Positions 43,384 through 54,038 of a stretch of DNA of 64,000 bases are shown piece after piece. Position numbers and translations under genes: made by a program. Source of the stretch: Rossellomorea marisflavi (GTDB taxonomy: Bacteria > Bacillota > Bacilli > Bacillales > Bacillaceae_B); contig NZ_LGUE01000008.1 in the NCBI RefSeq assembly GCF_001274775.1, forward strand, positions 63,941-127,940, written 5' to 3'. Below the pieces are notes generated by a model. That model was not told where the DNA came from and ran no database searches. It worked only from the letters and a program-made list of their open reading frames with translations. The first letter of the stretch is position 1; the number at the start of each line of letters is the position of its first letter.

Positions 43384-44409
43384 TTATTTGCTAATAATAT
43401 ATTGCTTGTTGAAATAATCTTGATAATCGCCACTAATAATTTGCTCCCACCATTCTTTGTTATCGAGATACCATTGAATAGTTTGAGCAATTCCAGTTTC
43501 AAAGTTATAAGTAGGTGTCCATCCCAATGTTTCTAACTTGGTAGGATCAATTGCATAACGTTTATCATGTCCTAGGCGATCCTGAACAAACTCTATTAAC
43601 TCCTCTGACTTACCTAGTTCTTTAATAATTGTCTTGACAACTTCTAAATTCGTTCGCTCATTATGCCCACCAACATTATATACTTCTCCATTTATACCTT
43701 CGTGCATTACCAAATCAATAGCGCTACAGTGATCTATCACGTGTAACCAGTCTCGAATGTTCTTCCCATCTCCATAAACGGGTACTCTTTGTTCATTTAG
43801 AACTCGAGATATTGTTAATGGGATTAATTTTTCTGGGAAGTGATATGGTCCATAATTATTCGAACACCTAGTAATATTAATAGGCAAGCCATACGTTTCA
43901 TTATAAGCTCTGACTAACAAATCAGATGATGCTTTACTTGCACTATAAGGGCTATTGGGTTGCAACGGCGTTTCTTCAGTAAAGAATGTTGAAGGGTCGA
44001 ACTCTAATTCACCATATACTTCATCTGTAGATACATGCACAAACTTTTTGACATTCACTTCTTTAGAAGCATCTAATAATACTTGTGTACCTAAAACATT
44101 GGTTTGAACAAAGATACCTGGATCAGTAATGGAACGATCTACATGACTCTCTGCTGCAAAGTGAACAACATAATCAAATCTTTCTTTTTTAAACAATGAA
44201 GTAATAATTTCACGATCAGCAATATCCGCTTTCACGAAAAAATAGTTCTCTTTCGTTTCAATAGATTTATGCTTCGTTAAATCCCCTGCATAAGTTAATA
44301 AATCTAGATTAAAAATGTCATATTGAGGATATTTCTTAACCATATATTGAACAAAATTACCTCCAATAAAGCCGGCCCCGCCTGTTACAAGAATCTTTTT
44401 TCTAGTCAT
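43384..44409 (-). CDS. rfbB: dTDP-glucose 4,6-dehydratase
   Basis: 341-residue SDR enzyme making dTDP-4-keto-6-deoxyglucose, second step to dTDP-L-rhamnose. Seen: GGAGFIGGN, STDEVYG and YSASKASSD (Tyr-xxx-Lys). Starts directly after the rfbD stop with GAGGTG upstream. Part of rfbACDB. Confidence 0.93.
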   Translation of the reverse strand: MTRKKILVTGGAGFIGGNFVQYMVKKYPQYDIFNLDLLTYAGDLTKHKSIETKENYFFVKADIADREIITSLFKKERFDYVVHFAAESHVDRSITDPGIFVQTNVLGTQVLLDASKEVNVKKFVHVSTDEVYGELEFDPSTFFTEETPLQPNSPYSASKASSDLLVRAYNETYGLPINITRCSNNYGPYHFPEKLIPLTISRVLNEQRVPVYGDGKNIRDWLHVIDHCSAIDLVMHEGINGEVYNVGGHNERTNLEVVKTIIKELGKSEELIEFVQDRLGHDKRYAIDPTKLETLGWTPTYNFETGIAQTIQWYLDNKEWWEQIISGDYQDYFNKQYIISK

Positions 44410-45264
44410 TTATTTCACCTCATGTTTTAATTCAGTTAAGTAATGCTTAAGTGCATCTTGCCATTTTGGTAAAGGAGTAAAGCCATTCGTACTAAGCTTC
44501 TCCTTTGACATTCGAGAATTTTTCGGACGTACAGCACGGGTGGGATATTCTTCCGTGATAATTGAATTAACACTTACGTTGGCATCTGCCTGCGCGAATA
44601 TTTCTTGTGCGAACTCTGCCCAACTACAATAACCTTCGTTCGATGCATGATATATTCCATATTTATCACTTTGAACCATTTCAATAATCAACTTAGCCAA
44701 ATCGTAGGTGTAAGTAGGCGAACCTACTTGATCACCTACAACACTTAATTCTTTTTTTATATCTGCTAATCGGAGCATTGTCTTTACAAAGTTATTACCA
44801 TTTAAACCAAAAACCCATGATATACGAATAATGAAATATTTATCTAATACTTGCTTGACTATTTTTTCACCTTCATATTTAGTCAAACCATAATATCCTA
44901 TAGGACTAACATTATCCGTTTCTTTAAATGGCTTTTCTCCTTCTCCATTAAACACATAATCTGTACTAATATATACAAACTTTGCATCAATTTCTCTTGC
45001 AATTTTAGCAAGGTGCTTTGTACCTTCAACATTTACGTTCCAGCATTTATCTTTATTATCCTCTGCCTTATCAACTGCTGTATATGCAGCACAATGTATA
45101 ATTACTTCAGGGTTAAATTTTTTAACATATTTATTCACTGCAACTTCACTTGTAATATTTAAATCTTCTGAACCTAATCCCTTAATATTTATCCCGTTTT
45201 CAGATCCATATTTCACTACATCATAACCAAGCTGACCAGTATACCCTGTTACCAATACTTTCAT
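44410..45264 (-). CDS. rfbD: dTDP-4-dehydrorhamnose reductase
   Basis: 284-residue NADPH-dependent SDR completing dTDP-L-rhamnose. Motifs GYTGQLG, STDYVFNGE and YGLTKYEGE. The ATG at 45264 (MKVLVTG), 4 nt past the rfbC stop, is preferred over an upstream in-frame start inside rfbC. Confidence 0.92.
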   Translation of the reverse strand: MKVLVTGYTGQLGYDVVKYGSENGINIKGLGSEDLNITSEVAVNKYVKKFNPEVIIHCAAYTAVDKAEDNKDKCWNVNVEGTKHLAKIAREIDAKFVYISTDYVFNGEGEKPFKETDNVSPIGYYGLTKYEGEKIVKQVLDKYFIIRISWVFGLNGNNFVKTMLRLADIKKELSVVGDQVGSPTYTYDLAKLIIEMVQSDKYGIYHASNEGYCSWAEFAQEIFAQADANVSVNSIITEEYPTRAVRPKNSRMSKEKLSTNGFTPLPKWQDALKHYLTELKHEVK

Positions 45265-45268
45265 ACCA

Positions 45269-45829
45269 TTACACCGTAAAGCTGAAGTTGTTTTCAGCAT
45301 CCTTCAGTAATGGAGCTTTTTTATCTTTTTCTGAAAGAATAGGAACTACATCAATTGGCCATTCAATATTAATTTCTGGGTCATCCCAAATAATACCTCG
45401 GTCACATTCTGGGGCATAAAACTCATCTACTTTATATTGTACTTCCACATTTTCTACTAGAGTGATGAATCCATGAGCAAATCCTTTCGGCACTAACAGT
45501 TGCTTCTTATTTTCTGAGGTTAGTTCAACACCAACCCATTTTCCGTAATTCGGGCTGCCTATACGAATATCAACTGCTACATCGTAGATGGCTCCCCTTG
45601 TACAGCGTACGAGTTTTGTTTGCGCTTTAAAATCTAATTGGTAATGCATTCCTCTTAATGTTCCTCTTTCAGCAGAAAAAGAATGATTGTCCTGAACAAA
45701 GTTTAAGTGAATACCCATTTGTTTAAATTCACTATCACTAAACGTTTCCATAAACCATCCCCGATGATCTCCAAAAAGTGAAGGTTCTAATATAAATACT
45801 CCTGTCAAACTCGTTTCTTTAAAAATCAT
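45269..45829 (-). CDS. rfbC: dTDP-4-dehydrorhamnose 3,5-epimerase
   Basis: 186-residue cupin epimerase. Typical motifs: [18 protein letters not shown] with catalytic His, and [12 protein letters not shown]. Overlaps rfbA by 4 nt; translationally coupled. Confidence 0.93.
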   Translation of the reverse strand: MIFKETSLTGVFILEPSLFGDHRGWFMETFSDSEFKQMGIHLNFVQDNHSFSAERGTLRGMHYQLDFKAQTKLVRCTRGAIYDVAVDIRIGSPNYGKWVGVELTSENKKQLLVPKGFAHGFITLVENVEVQYKVDEFYAPECDRGIIWDDPEINIEWPIDVVPILSEKDKKAPLLKDAENNFSFTV

Positions 45830-46728
45830 GCTAAGACCTCCTCTTGCTGTATTACATCTAATTGTTGGTCTGCCAATCTAAGTAAGTATTCACCATATTC
45901 ATTTTTCTTTAGTGGCTCTGCTAATTGTAATAACTGTGATTTATTGATGTAACCCTTCCTATAAGCAATCTCTTCTAAACAGGCCACCTTTAAACTTTGC
46001 CTTTTCTCAACAGTTTCTATATATGCTGAGGCCTCAAGTAAGGATTCATGAGTACCAGTATCTAACCAAGCAAAACCGCGACCAAGCAATTCCACATTTA
46101 GCTCACCTAATTCTAAATAAGCTTTATTAACATCTGTTATTTCTAGTTCTCCTCGATCTGATGGCTTTATATTTTTAGCTATATTAACTACTCTATTATC
46201 ATAAAAATAAAGTCCAGTTACTGCATACGTTGATTTTGGAGCTACTGGTTTTTCCTCAATCGAGATTGCTTTTCCACACTCGTCAAACTCAACTACTCCG
46301 AAACGTTCAGGATCTTTAACGTTATAACCAAATACAGTTGCTCCTTTTTTCCTTAAAGAAGCATTCTGTAATAGTTTTGTAAATCCATGGCCATAGAAGA
46401 TGTTGTCTCCTAGAATTAATGCAACACTATCGTCCCCGATAAATTGTTCACCGATTATAAAGGCCTGCGCTAAACCTTCAGGTTCTTCTTGCACTGCAAA
46501 GCTAAGGTTAATGCCTATATCGCTTCCATTCCCCAATAACTGTTCAAACCTTGGGGTATCTTGCGGAGTAGATATAATCAAAATATCTTTAATACCTGCG
46601 AGCATTAATATAGATAATGGATAGTAAATCATAGGTTTGTCATAAATCGGTAAAAGTTGTTTTGAAATGGTTTTTGTTAAAGGATATAACCTTGTACCAC
46701 TACCGCCTGCTAAGATAATGCCTTTCAT
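45826..46728 (-). CDS. rfbA: Glucose-1-phosphate thymidylyltransferase
   Basis: 300 residues, opening [18 protein letters not shown] with the nucleotidyltransferase signature and [10 protein letters not shown]. Makes dTDP-glucose, first step of the rhamnose branch. ATG 46728 follows AGGAGG; a longer frame reaches into the ATP-grasp gene. Confidence 0.93.
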   Translation of the reverse strand: MKGIILAGGSGTRLYPLTKTISKQLLPIYDKPMIYYPLSILMLAGIKDILIISTPQDTPRFEQLLGNGSDIGINLSFAVQEEPEGLAQAFIIGEQFIGDDSVALILGDNIFYGHGFTKLLQNASLRKKGATVFGYNVKDPERFGVVEFDECGKAISIEEKPVAPKSTYAVTGLYFYDNRVVNIAKNIKPSDRGELEITDVNKAYLELGELNVELLGRGFAWLDTGTHESLLEASAYIETVEKRQSLKVACLEEIAYRKGYINKSQLLQLAEPLKKNEYGEYLLRLADQQLDVIQQEEVLA

Positions 46729-46774
46729 ATTAAGATCCTCCTGTGATTTCCTTATTTTTTGATAGATTGTTAAA

Positions 46775-47662
46775 TTATTTATATATTGATTTACCACCTA
46801 AATTTAAATATCCACCAAATTCATCGTCATACTTCTTGTTTGAGAATTTCTCAAAACCTTGACCTGGTGTGAAAGTTAGTTCCCCAAAATATACTTTATT
46901 ATTTGTATAATACAGATCCACTCTGACAAATTTAAAGTCTGAAGATAATTTTTTTGCAACATCTAACATTTCATTTAACTTATCGGGTTTTGGAATGGGT
47001 GCTGCTAAATTCCCATGGACATACGATACATCCAATTTATTCCATTCAGTATCATAAATATTTCTTTTATGTTCTTCATGCCTATCTCCATCTACTTGAA
47101 TGAATTTAGGTTGCCCGTCAAAGCAAAAGAATTTATAATCTTTTAGATCTCCTGAAGGATCTTCAACTAATTCTTCAATAACTACTCTCCCAGTTACGTG
47201 CTTATAATTTCTTTCACCGGTAAGGTTATAAAAACTAGTGTTTGTCCAAAAAGCAATTTTGTCTAGAACTTCTTTATAGTTAATATTGTTTTTATTCTTT
47301 ACAATAAAATTCCATCCAGATGCATGAGTGGCTTTTATAATAAAGGATTTGGGTAAATCCTCAAAATTAATCTGAGCCTCGTTCTCATACACCCCGATAA
47401 GAGGTATAAGAAATTCTTTTCCTACTTTCTTTTCTACATACTTTCTAACCTCATACTTATCAATATATTCTCCCAACTTCTCCAAATCCCAATATAATTT
47501 CATCCATTGAATTTTTTCAGAAAGAGTTTTAGGATTGTTTAGATTTAATTTGTATCCTTGTACTCGATAGAATATTAGTTCCATATATTTTTTTTCGGTT
47601 AAACATTTTTTTACTATTTTTATAATAATATTCTTACTTGAACTCCGTATTTTTTTTATCAT
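46775..47662 (-). CDS. TupA-like ATP-grasp protein
   Basis: 295 residues with the TupA-like ATP-grasp pattern: [45 protein letters not shown] and the Mg-binding end [20 protein letters not shown]. The family is named after teichuronopeptide synthesis in alkaliphilic bacilli and is thought to form amide or peptide links on polysaccharides. Its presence beside UDP-glucuronate synthesis suggests amino-acid decoration of a glucuronate-containing polymer; inference only. ATG 47662 follows GAGGAGG. Confidence 0.8.
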   Translation of the reverse strand: MIKKIRSSSKNIIIKIVKKCLTEKKYMELIFYRVQGYKLNLNNPKTLSEKIQWMKLYWDLEKLGEYIDKYEVRKYVEKKVGKEFLIPLIGVYENEAQINFEDLPKSFIIKATHASGWNFIVKNKNNINYKEVLDKIAFWTNTSFYNLTGERNYKHVTGRVVIEELVEDPSGDLKDYKFFCFDGQPKFIQVDGDRHEEHKRNIYDTEWNKLDVSYVHGNLAAPIPKPDKLNEMLDVAKKLSSDFKFVRVDLYYTNNKVYFGELTFTPGQGFEKFSNKKYDDEFGGYLNLGGKSIYK

Positions 47663-47727
47663 ACGAATTCCTCCTCTCTGCATATCAAAAAAATAAATGG
47701 ATTAAGTTTAAAATTACAATGCTGATT

Positions 47728-49029
47728 TTATTGATCAGTATTTGCAGTAAGATAAATTTTACTTATTTTTAGAGTAGATAGTATTAAAAATACATTCAGA
47801 ACAGCTCCTGAGATACCAAACAATGCTACAGCTATTTGGTCGCTTGAAAATGCATAATAACCTATCGCTAATACAATTATTCTTGTCAAAAGCATTAGTA
47901 TTGTAAATTTTAAATGAAAAGATTGTGCTCCTAGAACTGGTAAAGCTCTAACACTTGGTATGTTTATAAAACCAAAGAAGGACCATAGTGCGATCCATCT
48001 TGCATATTCCCCTGCTACGAGCCAATGTGGTCCGAAGATAAAACTAAATAAAACTGGACCAAACAAAATTATTATCCCAAATGGTAAAATCCCTATTATC
48101 CCTAACATCAAAGTTGCTTTCTTAATCAGTTGGAGTAAATCCTCTCCACTTTTTTCTGCATCTGAAATTCTGGGGTAAAACACATCCCCTACTGATTTCC
48201 CAATGAGTATCGTAGGCATACTGAGGACACTTCTCCCAATTGTGTAAAACCCTACCGAAGATGGTCCGAAAAAACTAGCTAACATCAAAACTGGAAGACT
48301 TTGGGATATTGCGTTAAACAAAACCTCTGGAGCTCTATATTTTGGGAAATCTACATATTTTTTAGCTATCATATTTAGATTAATTTTCTCACAATTGGAA
48401 GATGCTCTTATTTTATTCACTTCAAATTTCGAAGTAAAAAGGGCCATAAATAGGGCCTTAATCCCTTCTCCAAAAGCAGTAAATATTATTAAAATTGAAG
48501 CAACAGGAAAAAACAAACCAGCTACTACTTTTCCGCCTTGTAACAATACCGCTTGTATTATAGAAGCATTAGCTGATATTCGAAATTGTTTTTTACGAAT
48601 AAGCCATTGTTCGACTACTTGTAGAAATCCTGCACACAAAATTACAACTGGTATTAAATACAAATAAGGAGCAACTGATTCTATATTGAATAAATTCACA
48701 ATATTTTCATTAAAAACACTTAAAATTATAGCTACGAAGCTAGCAATTAGAATAGAAATATATAATGAAAGCCTCATTAAACCTTTAGCATGATCTTCTC
48801 TTTTAGGTAATACAATAGCTATGGGATATGTTAGTGCGGCTAACGGGGCAACTATTCCAGTTATAGCTACAAATACTCCCAGTATACCAAAAGCCTCTGG
48901 ACCGTAAATCCTTGTGATTAGGGGCGACAATGCCATTGTAATTGCTTGGGCTAAAGCTGTACCAGAAGCCATAATTGCTACGTTGCGTATAAATGGAATC
49001 TTAATTAATTTTAATACTTTTGCTTTCAT
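47728..49029 (-). CDS. Polysaccharide flippase (Wzx/PST family)
   Basis: 433-residue integral membrane protein with about 12 hydrophobic spans and MATE/MOP flippase character (SPLITRIYGPEAFGILG near the N-terminus; PRISDAEKSGEDL in the middle). It would move lipid-linked repeat units outward for polymerisation by the EpsG-like protein. Very AT-rich, as are its neighbours. Confidence 0.87.
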   Translation of the reverse strand: MKAKVLKLIKIPFIRNVAIMASGTALAQAITMALSPLITRIYGPEAFGILGVFVAITGIVAPLAALTYPIAIVLPKREDHAKGLMRLSLYISILIASFVAIILSVFNENIVNLFNIESVAPYLYLIPVVILCAGFLQVVEQWLIRKKQFRISANASIIQAVLLQGGKVVAGLFFPVASILIIFTAFGEGIKALFMALFTSKFEVNKIRASSNCEKINLNMIAKKYVDFPKYRAPEVLFNAISQSLPVLMLASFFGPSSVGFYTIGRSVLSMPTILIGKSVGDVFYPRISDAEKSGEDLLQLIKKATLMLGIIGILPFGIIILFGPVLFSFIFGPHWLVAGEYARWIALWSFFGFINIPSVRALPVLGAQSFHLKFTILMLLTRIIVLAIGYYAFSSDQIAVALFGISGAVLNVFLILSTLKISKIYLTANTDQ

Positions 49030-49065
49030 GTACTTCTTTTCCTCTCAAGTCAACGTAAATTCATA

Positions 49066-49791
49066 TTATTTACCAAATGTATGTCTTAACTTATTAATAA
49101 AATGTTTATTAAAATCTTTAATCTTCATTTTGTGTTTTCCTAAGCTAAAATAATTATTCCCCCCTCTACTGCTTCCTTCTAATTTCCCATAAGTGAAATT
49201 TCTTTTCCATGCAACGTAGTTGAAACTTAGTTGATCTCGTCTACTATGATGTTCTATTTCTTTCCACCAATCTTCCATAACTTCTATAACATTAGAAGAA
49301 TTATGATTGCGCACAATCACATTACTTTCCACCAGTCCAGCATGTTTCGGGAAGTTCTGATTTTTATAATTATTCATTTGATTTACTATTGTTATCTTTT
49401 TATCTTTTTTTTGTCTTATACACTCTTCTGCCTCTAAGTATATACAGTCTCTGAACGGATGCTTAAATGTTAATAAATCATGACCGGAATTTTTGAAGTA
49501 ATCAAAAATTAATTCATTGACATCATTATTCACATTAATGTTTCCATCTATCCAAATACTATATTCGTATTGTTTCAAGAATTTATGTGGGAGTATCTTT
49601 GCTTCCCTACATTTTCTTACATTATCTAATTTACTTTCCTCAAAAGGGATTATCTTCCAAATATTGGACTCTAATCTAGGATTATCCGAAAAACAAATAT
49701 AATCAACTCCTTCAGATATATATGAAGGATCGCTTAAATCGTCGTATCCCTGACTTATGGCTGTGTATACAACAATATTATTTTTATGCAT
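49066..49791 (-). CDS. DUF616/TOD1-like glycosyltransferase
   Basis: 241 residues. VYTAISQGYDDL at the N-terminus, WIDGNINV (DxD-like, metal-binding) and a WWKEIEHHSRRDQLSF stretch match the DUF616 glycosyltransferase pattern. Likely adds one residue to the repeat unit; donor and linkage unknown. Confidence 0.75.
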   Translation of the reverse strand: MHKNNIVVYTAISQGYDDLSDPSYISEGVDYICFSDNPRLESNIWKIIPFEESKLDNVRKCREAKILPHKFLKQYEYSIWIDGNINVNNDVNELIFDYFKNSGHDLLTFKHPFRDCIYLEAEECIRQKKDKKITIVNQMNNYKNQNFPKHAGLVESNVIVRNHNSSNVIEVMEDWWKEIEHHSRRDQLSFNYVAWKRNFTYGKLEGSSRGGNNYFSLGKHKMKIKDFNKHFINKLRHTFGK

Positions 49792-49853
49792 ATAAACACT
49801 TCCTCTTTCTTATACTGTTAATTATTATTATCTCAGGAGTCCCAAATTACTGA

Positions 49854-50942
49854 TCACTTAAATAATTCAAAGATACTGTTATTAGTGAATATTGGGTAAA
49901 CTACTGTGTCAAAAGTTCTAATATAAATAAAAGCCCAACTTGAGAAGCCCAAGAAAGCCACAAATAACCAACTATGTACCAGCATTTCAACATTTTTTAT
50001 TATCTTGTACTTTGGTTTAATCATTGCAAATAAAATGAAGTTTAAAGGCAAAATATTCCTATATAGACGAACAAAATCTACATCTTTTATTACGAATATA
50101 TAAGAAATTAAAATCAATATGTTTATTTTAAATACTATATCTGCGTATTGTATTTGGTCACTATTTGAAGATGATGATAGTTGTTGGTACTTTCCCCTTT
50201 TGATTCTTTTATAGACATAAAACATTAAAATTAGGCTAAACGCAAAATAAAATACGAAAAGGATCTTAGCGTATAGGCTCGTACTCTCTGAAAAATATGT
50301 GGTGTAGCGATCCATACTTAAAAATCTTATTATAAAAACGGTTAAAAAGTTATATGCAGCGTAGCCAAAAAAAATAGATAATAAAGTAATGATAGTTATT
50401 TTTTTATAACTTTTAATTTTAGTTAGGAGAAAGAGCAGATAGAAAATAGAAGAATAATGAAAAGTAGTAGCAATTAATATTAGTAGAATATATTTTAGAA
50501 CACCTTTCCATCCATCTTGTATTAAATACCTTGTAGCAAATACCATAAGGGCCATTGATAGGAAGTTTCTAATTTGAACAACATCGAGTAAAAAAGGATA
50601 AACAAAATACAATACTAATACAAGTGTAGTATTATTTGTGAATTTTTTTGCTGTGCTTGTAATTAGCATTAATCCAATAAATGAGTACGTGATTAGAAAA
50701 CCATTGTAATTTAGACCTAAAAGAATACAAATTTTCACTATCCATTTAAATCCAACTTCTACAGCAGGATAATCTCCACTTGCATCAATGAAATTATATA
50801 TATAGTTGTAATTGTTATAATCTGCATTACCTGTATTCCAACCAAATAGAATCCACATAAACACAAATATAAAGACAAAGATTATATCAAAAGATGGTGT
50901 ATCCCTAATTTGATAAGAATTAATTCTATGTGAGTACCTCAT
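49854..50942 (-). CDS. EpsG/Wzy-like polysaccharide polymerase
   Basis: 362-residue multi-span (about 10) membrane protein with the EpsG pattern: an N-terminal NTGNADYNNY-like stretch and EVGFKWIVK soon after. Polymerises flipped repeat units outside the membrane. ATG 50942 has GGGGGA about 9 nt upstream; the ATG at 50957 lacks spacing. Confidence 0.8.
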   Translation of the reverse strand: MRYSHRINSYQIRDTPSFDIIFVFIFVFMWILFGWNTGNADYNNYNYIYNFIDASGDYPAVEVGFKWIVKICILLGLNYNGFLITYSFIGLMLITSTAKKFTNNTTLVLVLYFVYPFLLDVVQIRNFLSMALMVFATRYLIQDGWKGVLKYILLILIATTFHYSSIFYLLFLLTKIKSYKKITIITLLSIFFGYAAYNFLTVFIIRFLSMDRYTTYFSESTSLYAKILFVFYFAFSLILMFYVYKRIKRGKYQQLSSSSNSDQIQYADIVFKINILILISYIFVIKDVDFVRLYRNILPLNFILFAMIKPKYKIIKNVEMLVHSWLFVAFLGFSSWAFIYIRTFDTVVYPIFTNNSIFELFK

Positions 50943-50963
50943 ATATAGTTCCCCCATATATAT

Positions 50964-51956
50964 TTAGATCCTGGACTTATTTAATATTGAGCTTATATCT
51001 ACTAATATAGTTTCAACTATTCGATTTTTAAATAGATTATACTTGAAAACTAAATGTATGAGCTTAAGAATATTTCTATTTTTCAAAGCATATTCTCGTT
51101 CTATTTGACTAGATTTTAGCCTATCTAAATATTGTAGTAGGTTGTTTGTCTTTTTATTGTTTTCTATTTTTTCACTTTCTATGAAGTACGTTAATATAGT
51201 CTTCATTATTTCACGTTCCCCTGCTGATTTTATACAAGATAAGGCCCTTGATTGTAGGCTTGTATCTCTTGTTAAGCCTAAAGTATTGTTTTGGTGCAGC
51301 CTGTATAATATCGTAGGTGTGTTTAGAAAATATAATCCTTCATTCAGTGAAGCAATAAAGTTTATTTTCCAGTCATGAACTAAATCAACTTCTTCATTTG
51401 CAGCATATTCAAAATCCTCTTTGATTGAAGATCTGAATGCACTAGTACATCCTGGTGAAATATTATATGCCACTACTCTTTCGGAGCTAATTTTAATGCA
51501 GTTATTATTTTTTATTCTTTTCCTAATCAGGTTATTATTAGAAGAGAATGGAATTTCTTTTGTTTTTATTTCGTTATCATTGTCATCAATTTTTATAAAA
51601 CTTGATGACAATGATAGGATTTTTGGGTTTTCTATCATTACCTTACTCATCAAACTTATTTTGTTTTTTAGCCATATATCGTCTTGATCACAAAGAAAAA
51701 TAATGTCTCCTGATGTTTCGTATATTGCTCTCTTAAAAGAATTAATAAATCCTTTGTTTTCTGGAAAGGTAATCAGTTTCCAACTAAATAACTCTCTATT
51801 ATTTATAAACTCAGATACTATTTTTACTGTATTATCGGTTGAGCAATCGTCAACAATTATAACTTCATCAGGTTGCAATTGTTGTTCATAAATTGATTGA
51901 AGTTGTTTTGTAATATATTTCTCACCATTGTAGGTTGTCATGGCTACAGATATCAT
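50964..51956 (-). CDS. Family 2 glycosyltransferase
   Basis: 330 residues, GT-A fold: VAMTTYNGEKYI, DDCSTDNT and FLCDQDDIW are the donor/metal motifs typical of rhamnosyl- or glucosyltransferases. Helical, Lys-rich C-terminus, no strong membrane span. Assembles the repeat unit on the inner membrane face. Confidence 0.85.
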   Translation of the reverse strand: MISVAMTTYNGEKYITKQLQSIYEQQLQPDEVIIVDDCSTDNTVKIVSEFINNRELFSWKLITFPENKGFINSFKRAIYETSGDIIFLCDQDDIWLKNKISLMSKVMIENPKILSLSSSFIKIDDNDNEIKTKEIPFSSNNNLIRKRIKNNNCIKISSERVVAYNISPGCTSAFRSSIKEDFEYAANEEVDLVHDWKINFIASLNEGLYFLNTPTILYRLHQNNTLGLTRDTSLQSRALSCIKSAGEREIMKTILTYFIESEKIENNKKTNNLLQYLDRLKSSQIEREYALKNRNILKLIHLVFKYNLFKNRIVETILVDISSILNKSRI

Positions 51957-51971
51957 TTAAAAACCACCACA

Positions 51972-52865
51972 CTATAGTTTTTTGTATTTTTTTACATTGA
52001 ATATATATCCGTCACATATGCCTTTAAGCAAGTTCATTGTTAATTTAAATTTGTTTTTTTCTATGAAAGGCTTAGGAAAAATCATTGCAAATGTAAACAA
52101 TAAATGTTTAATAGTAGGTTTATAGTTACTGTACTTCCTAGCAAATATAATATGATTACGAGTCATATAATATTGTCTTATTAATGAATGATTTGTTCTA
52201 TAATACCGTTTCAATGTCCACTTCCCTGAATTATCTTTATGAGGCCTAAAAATAAATGTCTTTTCTGCCTGACCAACTTCTTGAAGTAGGTACTCGTAAT
52301 TAACTCTAATTTGTTTATAGCCATTAATTTTCAAACGCATACTATAATCAAGATCCACTACATCAATAAACATATCCTCATAGAATTTACCAACTTTCCT
52401 CCAAGTAGATAGCCTAATTAACGAACCTGATGTTATAGCCCATTCCACAATAGTACTTTCAGGAAGATCTAGTAATAAGTAATCATCTAATTTCAGTTTA
52501 TTTATATCTACTATATAAGGTGAAATTAATGCGGTCGATTGATTATGAGTATATTTTTCATAAGAATAGACCATGGTTGAGCTACTGATACTGTCTTGGT
52601 CTAACAACAAAACCCACTCATATTCTAATTCTAAAGCTTTATAACATATTTGATTTAGAGCAGTCGCAATCCCTTTATTATCACTGTTTTTTATTATGTT
52701 GAAATTATCTTCCCCTTCATACTCATGGAGAATCTCTTTAATATTTGTGGAATTATTATCTATCAATATTATTTTATCTACTTGACCCTTTATTGAATCT
52801 ATATTTTCTCTCAATCGATTCATTTCAGGATTATATAAAACTATCCCCGCACAACAATAGCTCAT
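51972..52865 (-). CDS. Family 2 glycosyltransferase, rhamnosyltransferase-like
   Basis: 297 residues. CAGIVLYNPEMNRL, IDNNSTN, LDQDS and VDLDYSMRLKINGYK are the signature of the RfbF/WbbL-type rhamnosyltransferases, consistent with dTDP-rhamnose made by this locus. Lies 15 nt after the preceding GT2 gene end. Confidence 0.85.
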   Translation of the reverse strand: MSYCCAGIVLYNPEMNRLRENIDSIKGQVDKIILIDNNSTNIKEILHEYEGEDNFNIIKNSDNKGIATALNQICYKALELEYEWVLLLDQDSISSSTMVYSYEKYTHNQSTALISPYIVDINKLKLDDYLLLDLPESTIVEWAITSGSLIRLSTWRKVGKFYEDMFIDVVDLDYSMRLKINGYKQIRVNYEYLLQEVGQAEKTFIFRPHKDNSGKWTLKRYYRTNHSLIRQYYMTRNHIIFARKYSNYKPTIKHLLFTFAMIFPKPFIEKNKFKLTMNLLKGICDGYIFNVKKYKKL

Positions 52866-52916
52866 TCCGTTTCTCCTTATTTCTATAGGATTAATAATCC
52901 GGATGGATAAAACCTT

Positions 52917-54038
52917 TTAATGACCAAAAACTTTTTGCATTTGCCTATCAAATGCACTAATAGAGAACAAATTTTTGAAAGTTTTTCTAGTATTAGAACG
53001 CATTAGTAAAAAATCTGAAGCTCCCATCTTACTAATGTCTTCCACCACTTCAGGTAAATTATTGTGATTTAAATTAAATCCAATATAATTTTCATTTACT
53101 AAGTTAGTTGTATCTGCTTTAATTGAGTTTATTATGGGTAATCCGGCCTGAAAATAATCTATTGATTTCATTGTCAACCCCACACAGACTGATTCTTTCA
53201 TAATATTCAAACCAAAATGACACATATTGAATATTTTTTGCTTTTCATTAGTGTTAAAAATCTTCCCGTGATACACTACTTTAGCGCCTGTACTTTTTAT
53301 TTCATTGATTAGAGTGTCTCTATTTTCTCCATCTCCAATGATGTGAAGGGTAGTTTGCTTAATTTTATGTATTTCTTTTACTAATTTCTTGATCTTAGAA
53401 ATATCAATAATATTATTTATTGAACCCAGATAGCACAAATTGATTTGATTAAAATCTAAGTTAGGCTCTTTTTCTGCAGTACTGTCTTCTTTTGCTAGGT
53501 ATATTGTATTAGTTCTTACTTTAGATAAAGTCTTTTTTAGAACTGACTGGTACAAATCACATTCTGTTATAATTTCATCAGCATATTTTAAGTTACTATT
53601 TCTTAATGATTTCCAAAAAGTAAAAGGAGGGACATTTTCCACTTTCCCCACTGGCATTGTTTCTGGCCATAGATCTATCAAATCAAATACGAGCTTTACC
53701 GGCATATTGTTTTTTTTATAATTTGCAGCTAGTTTCGCTAGTGAATTGGGTGGGAGTAAAACATACAATAAATCTGGTTTAATCTGTTCAACTTTTATAA
53801 AAGCATTCTTTGCAAAGTTGTAATGCGAATAAAGTCTCGCCCCTGATAAATTTTTATAATATGGTTTTGTATTTACAAAAACAGTATTTTTCTTTTCCTC
53901 TTTACGAAATTCTTTCTTGAAATGCCTAAAATTTGATTGTATGACTGTTACATCATGACCATTTCGAGTAAAAAATTCATTTATTAAATCCACTCTATCC
54001 TCATAAGTATCAAAACAATTTACTATTACTACACTCAT
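52917..54038 (-). CDS. Glycosyltransferase (GT4-like, GT-B fold)
   Basis: 373 residues with a GT-B layout: N-terminal acceptor half (FDLIDLWPETMP) and C-terminal donor half (LGSINNIIDISK, GDGENRDTLI, FNMCHFGLNIMKES). No signal or clear transmembrane segment. The start overlaps the upstream epimerase stop by 4 nt. Confidence 0.8.
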   Translation of the reverse strand: MSVVIVNCFDTYEDRVDLINEFFTRNGHDVTVIQSNFRHFKKEFRKEEKKNTVFVNTKPYYKNLSGARLYSHYNFAKNAFIKVEQIKPDLLYVLLPPNSLAKLAANYKKNNMPVKLVFDLIDLWPETMPVGKVENVPPFTFWKSLRNSNLKYADEIITECDLYQSVLKKTLSKVRTNTIYLAKEDSTAEKEPNLDFNQINLCYLGSINNIIDISKIKKLVKEIHKIKQTTLHIIGDGENRDTLINEIKSTGAKVVYHGKIFNTNEKQKIFNMCHFGLNIMKESVCVGLTMKSIDYFQAGLPIINSIKADTTNLVNENYIGFNLNHNNLPEVVEDISKMGASDFLLMRSNTRKTFKNLFSISAFDRQMQKVFGH

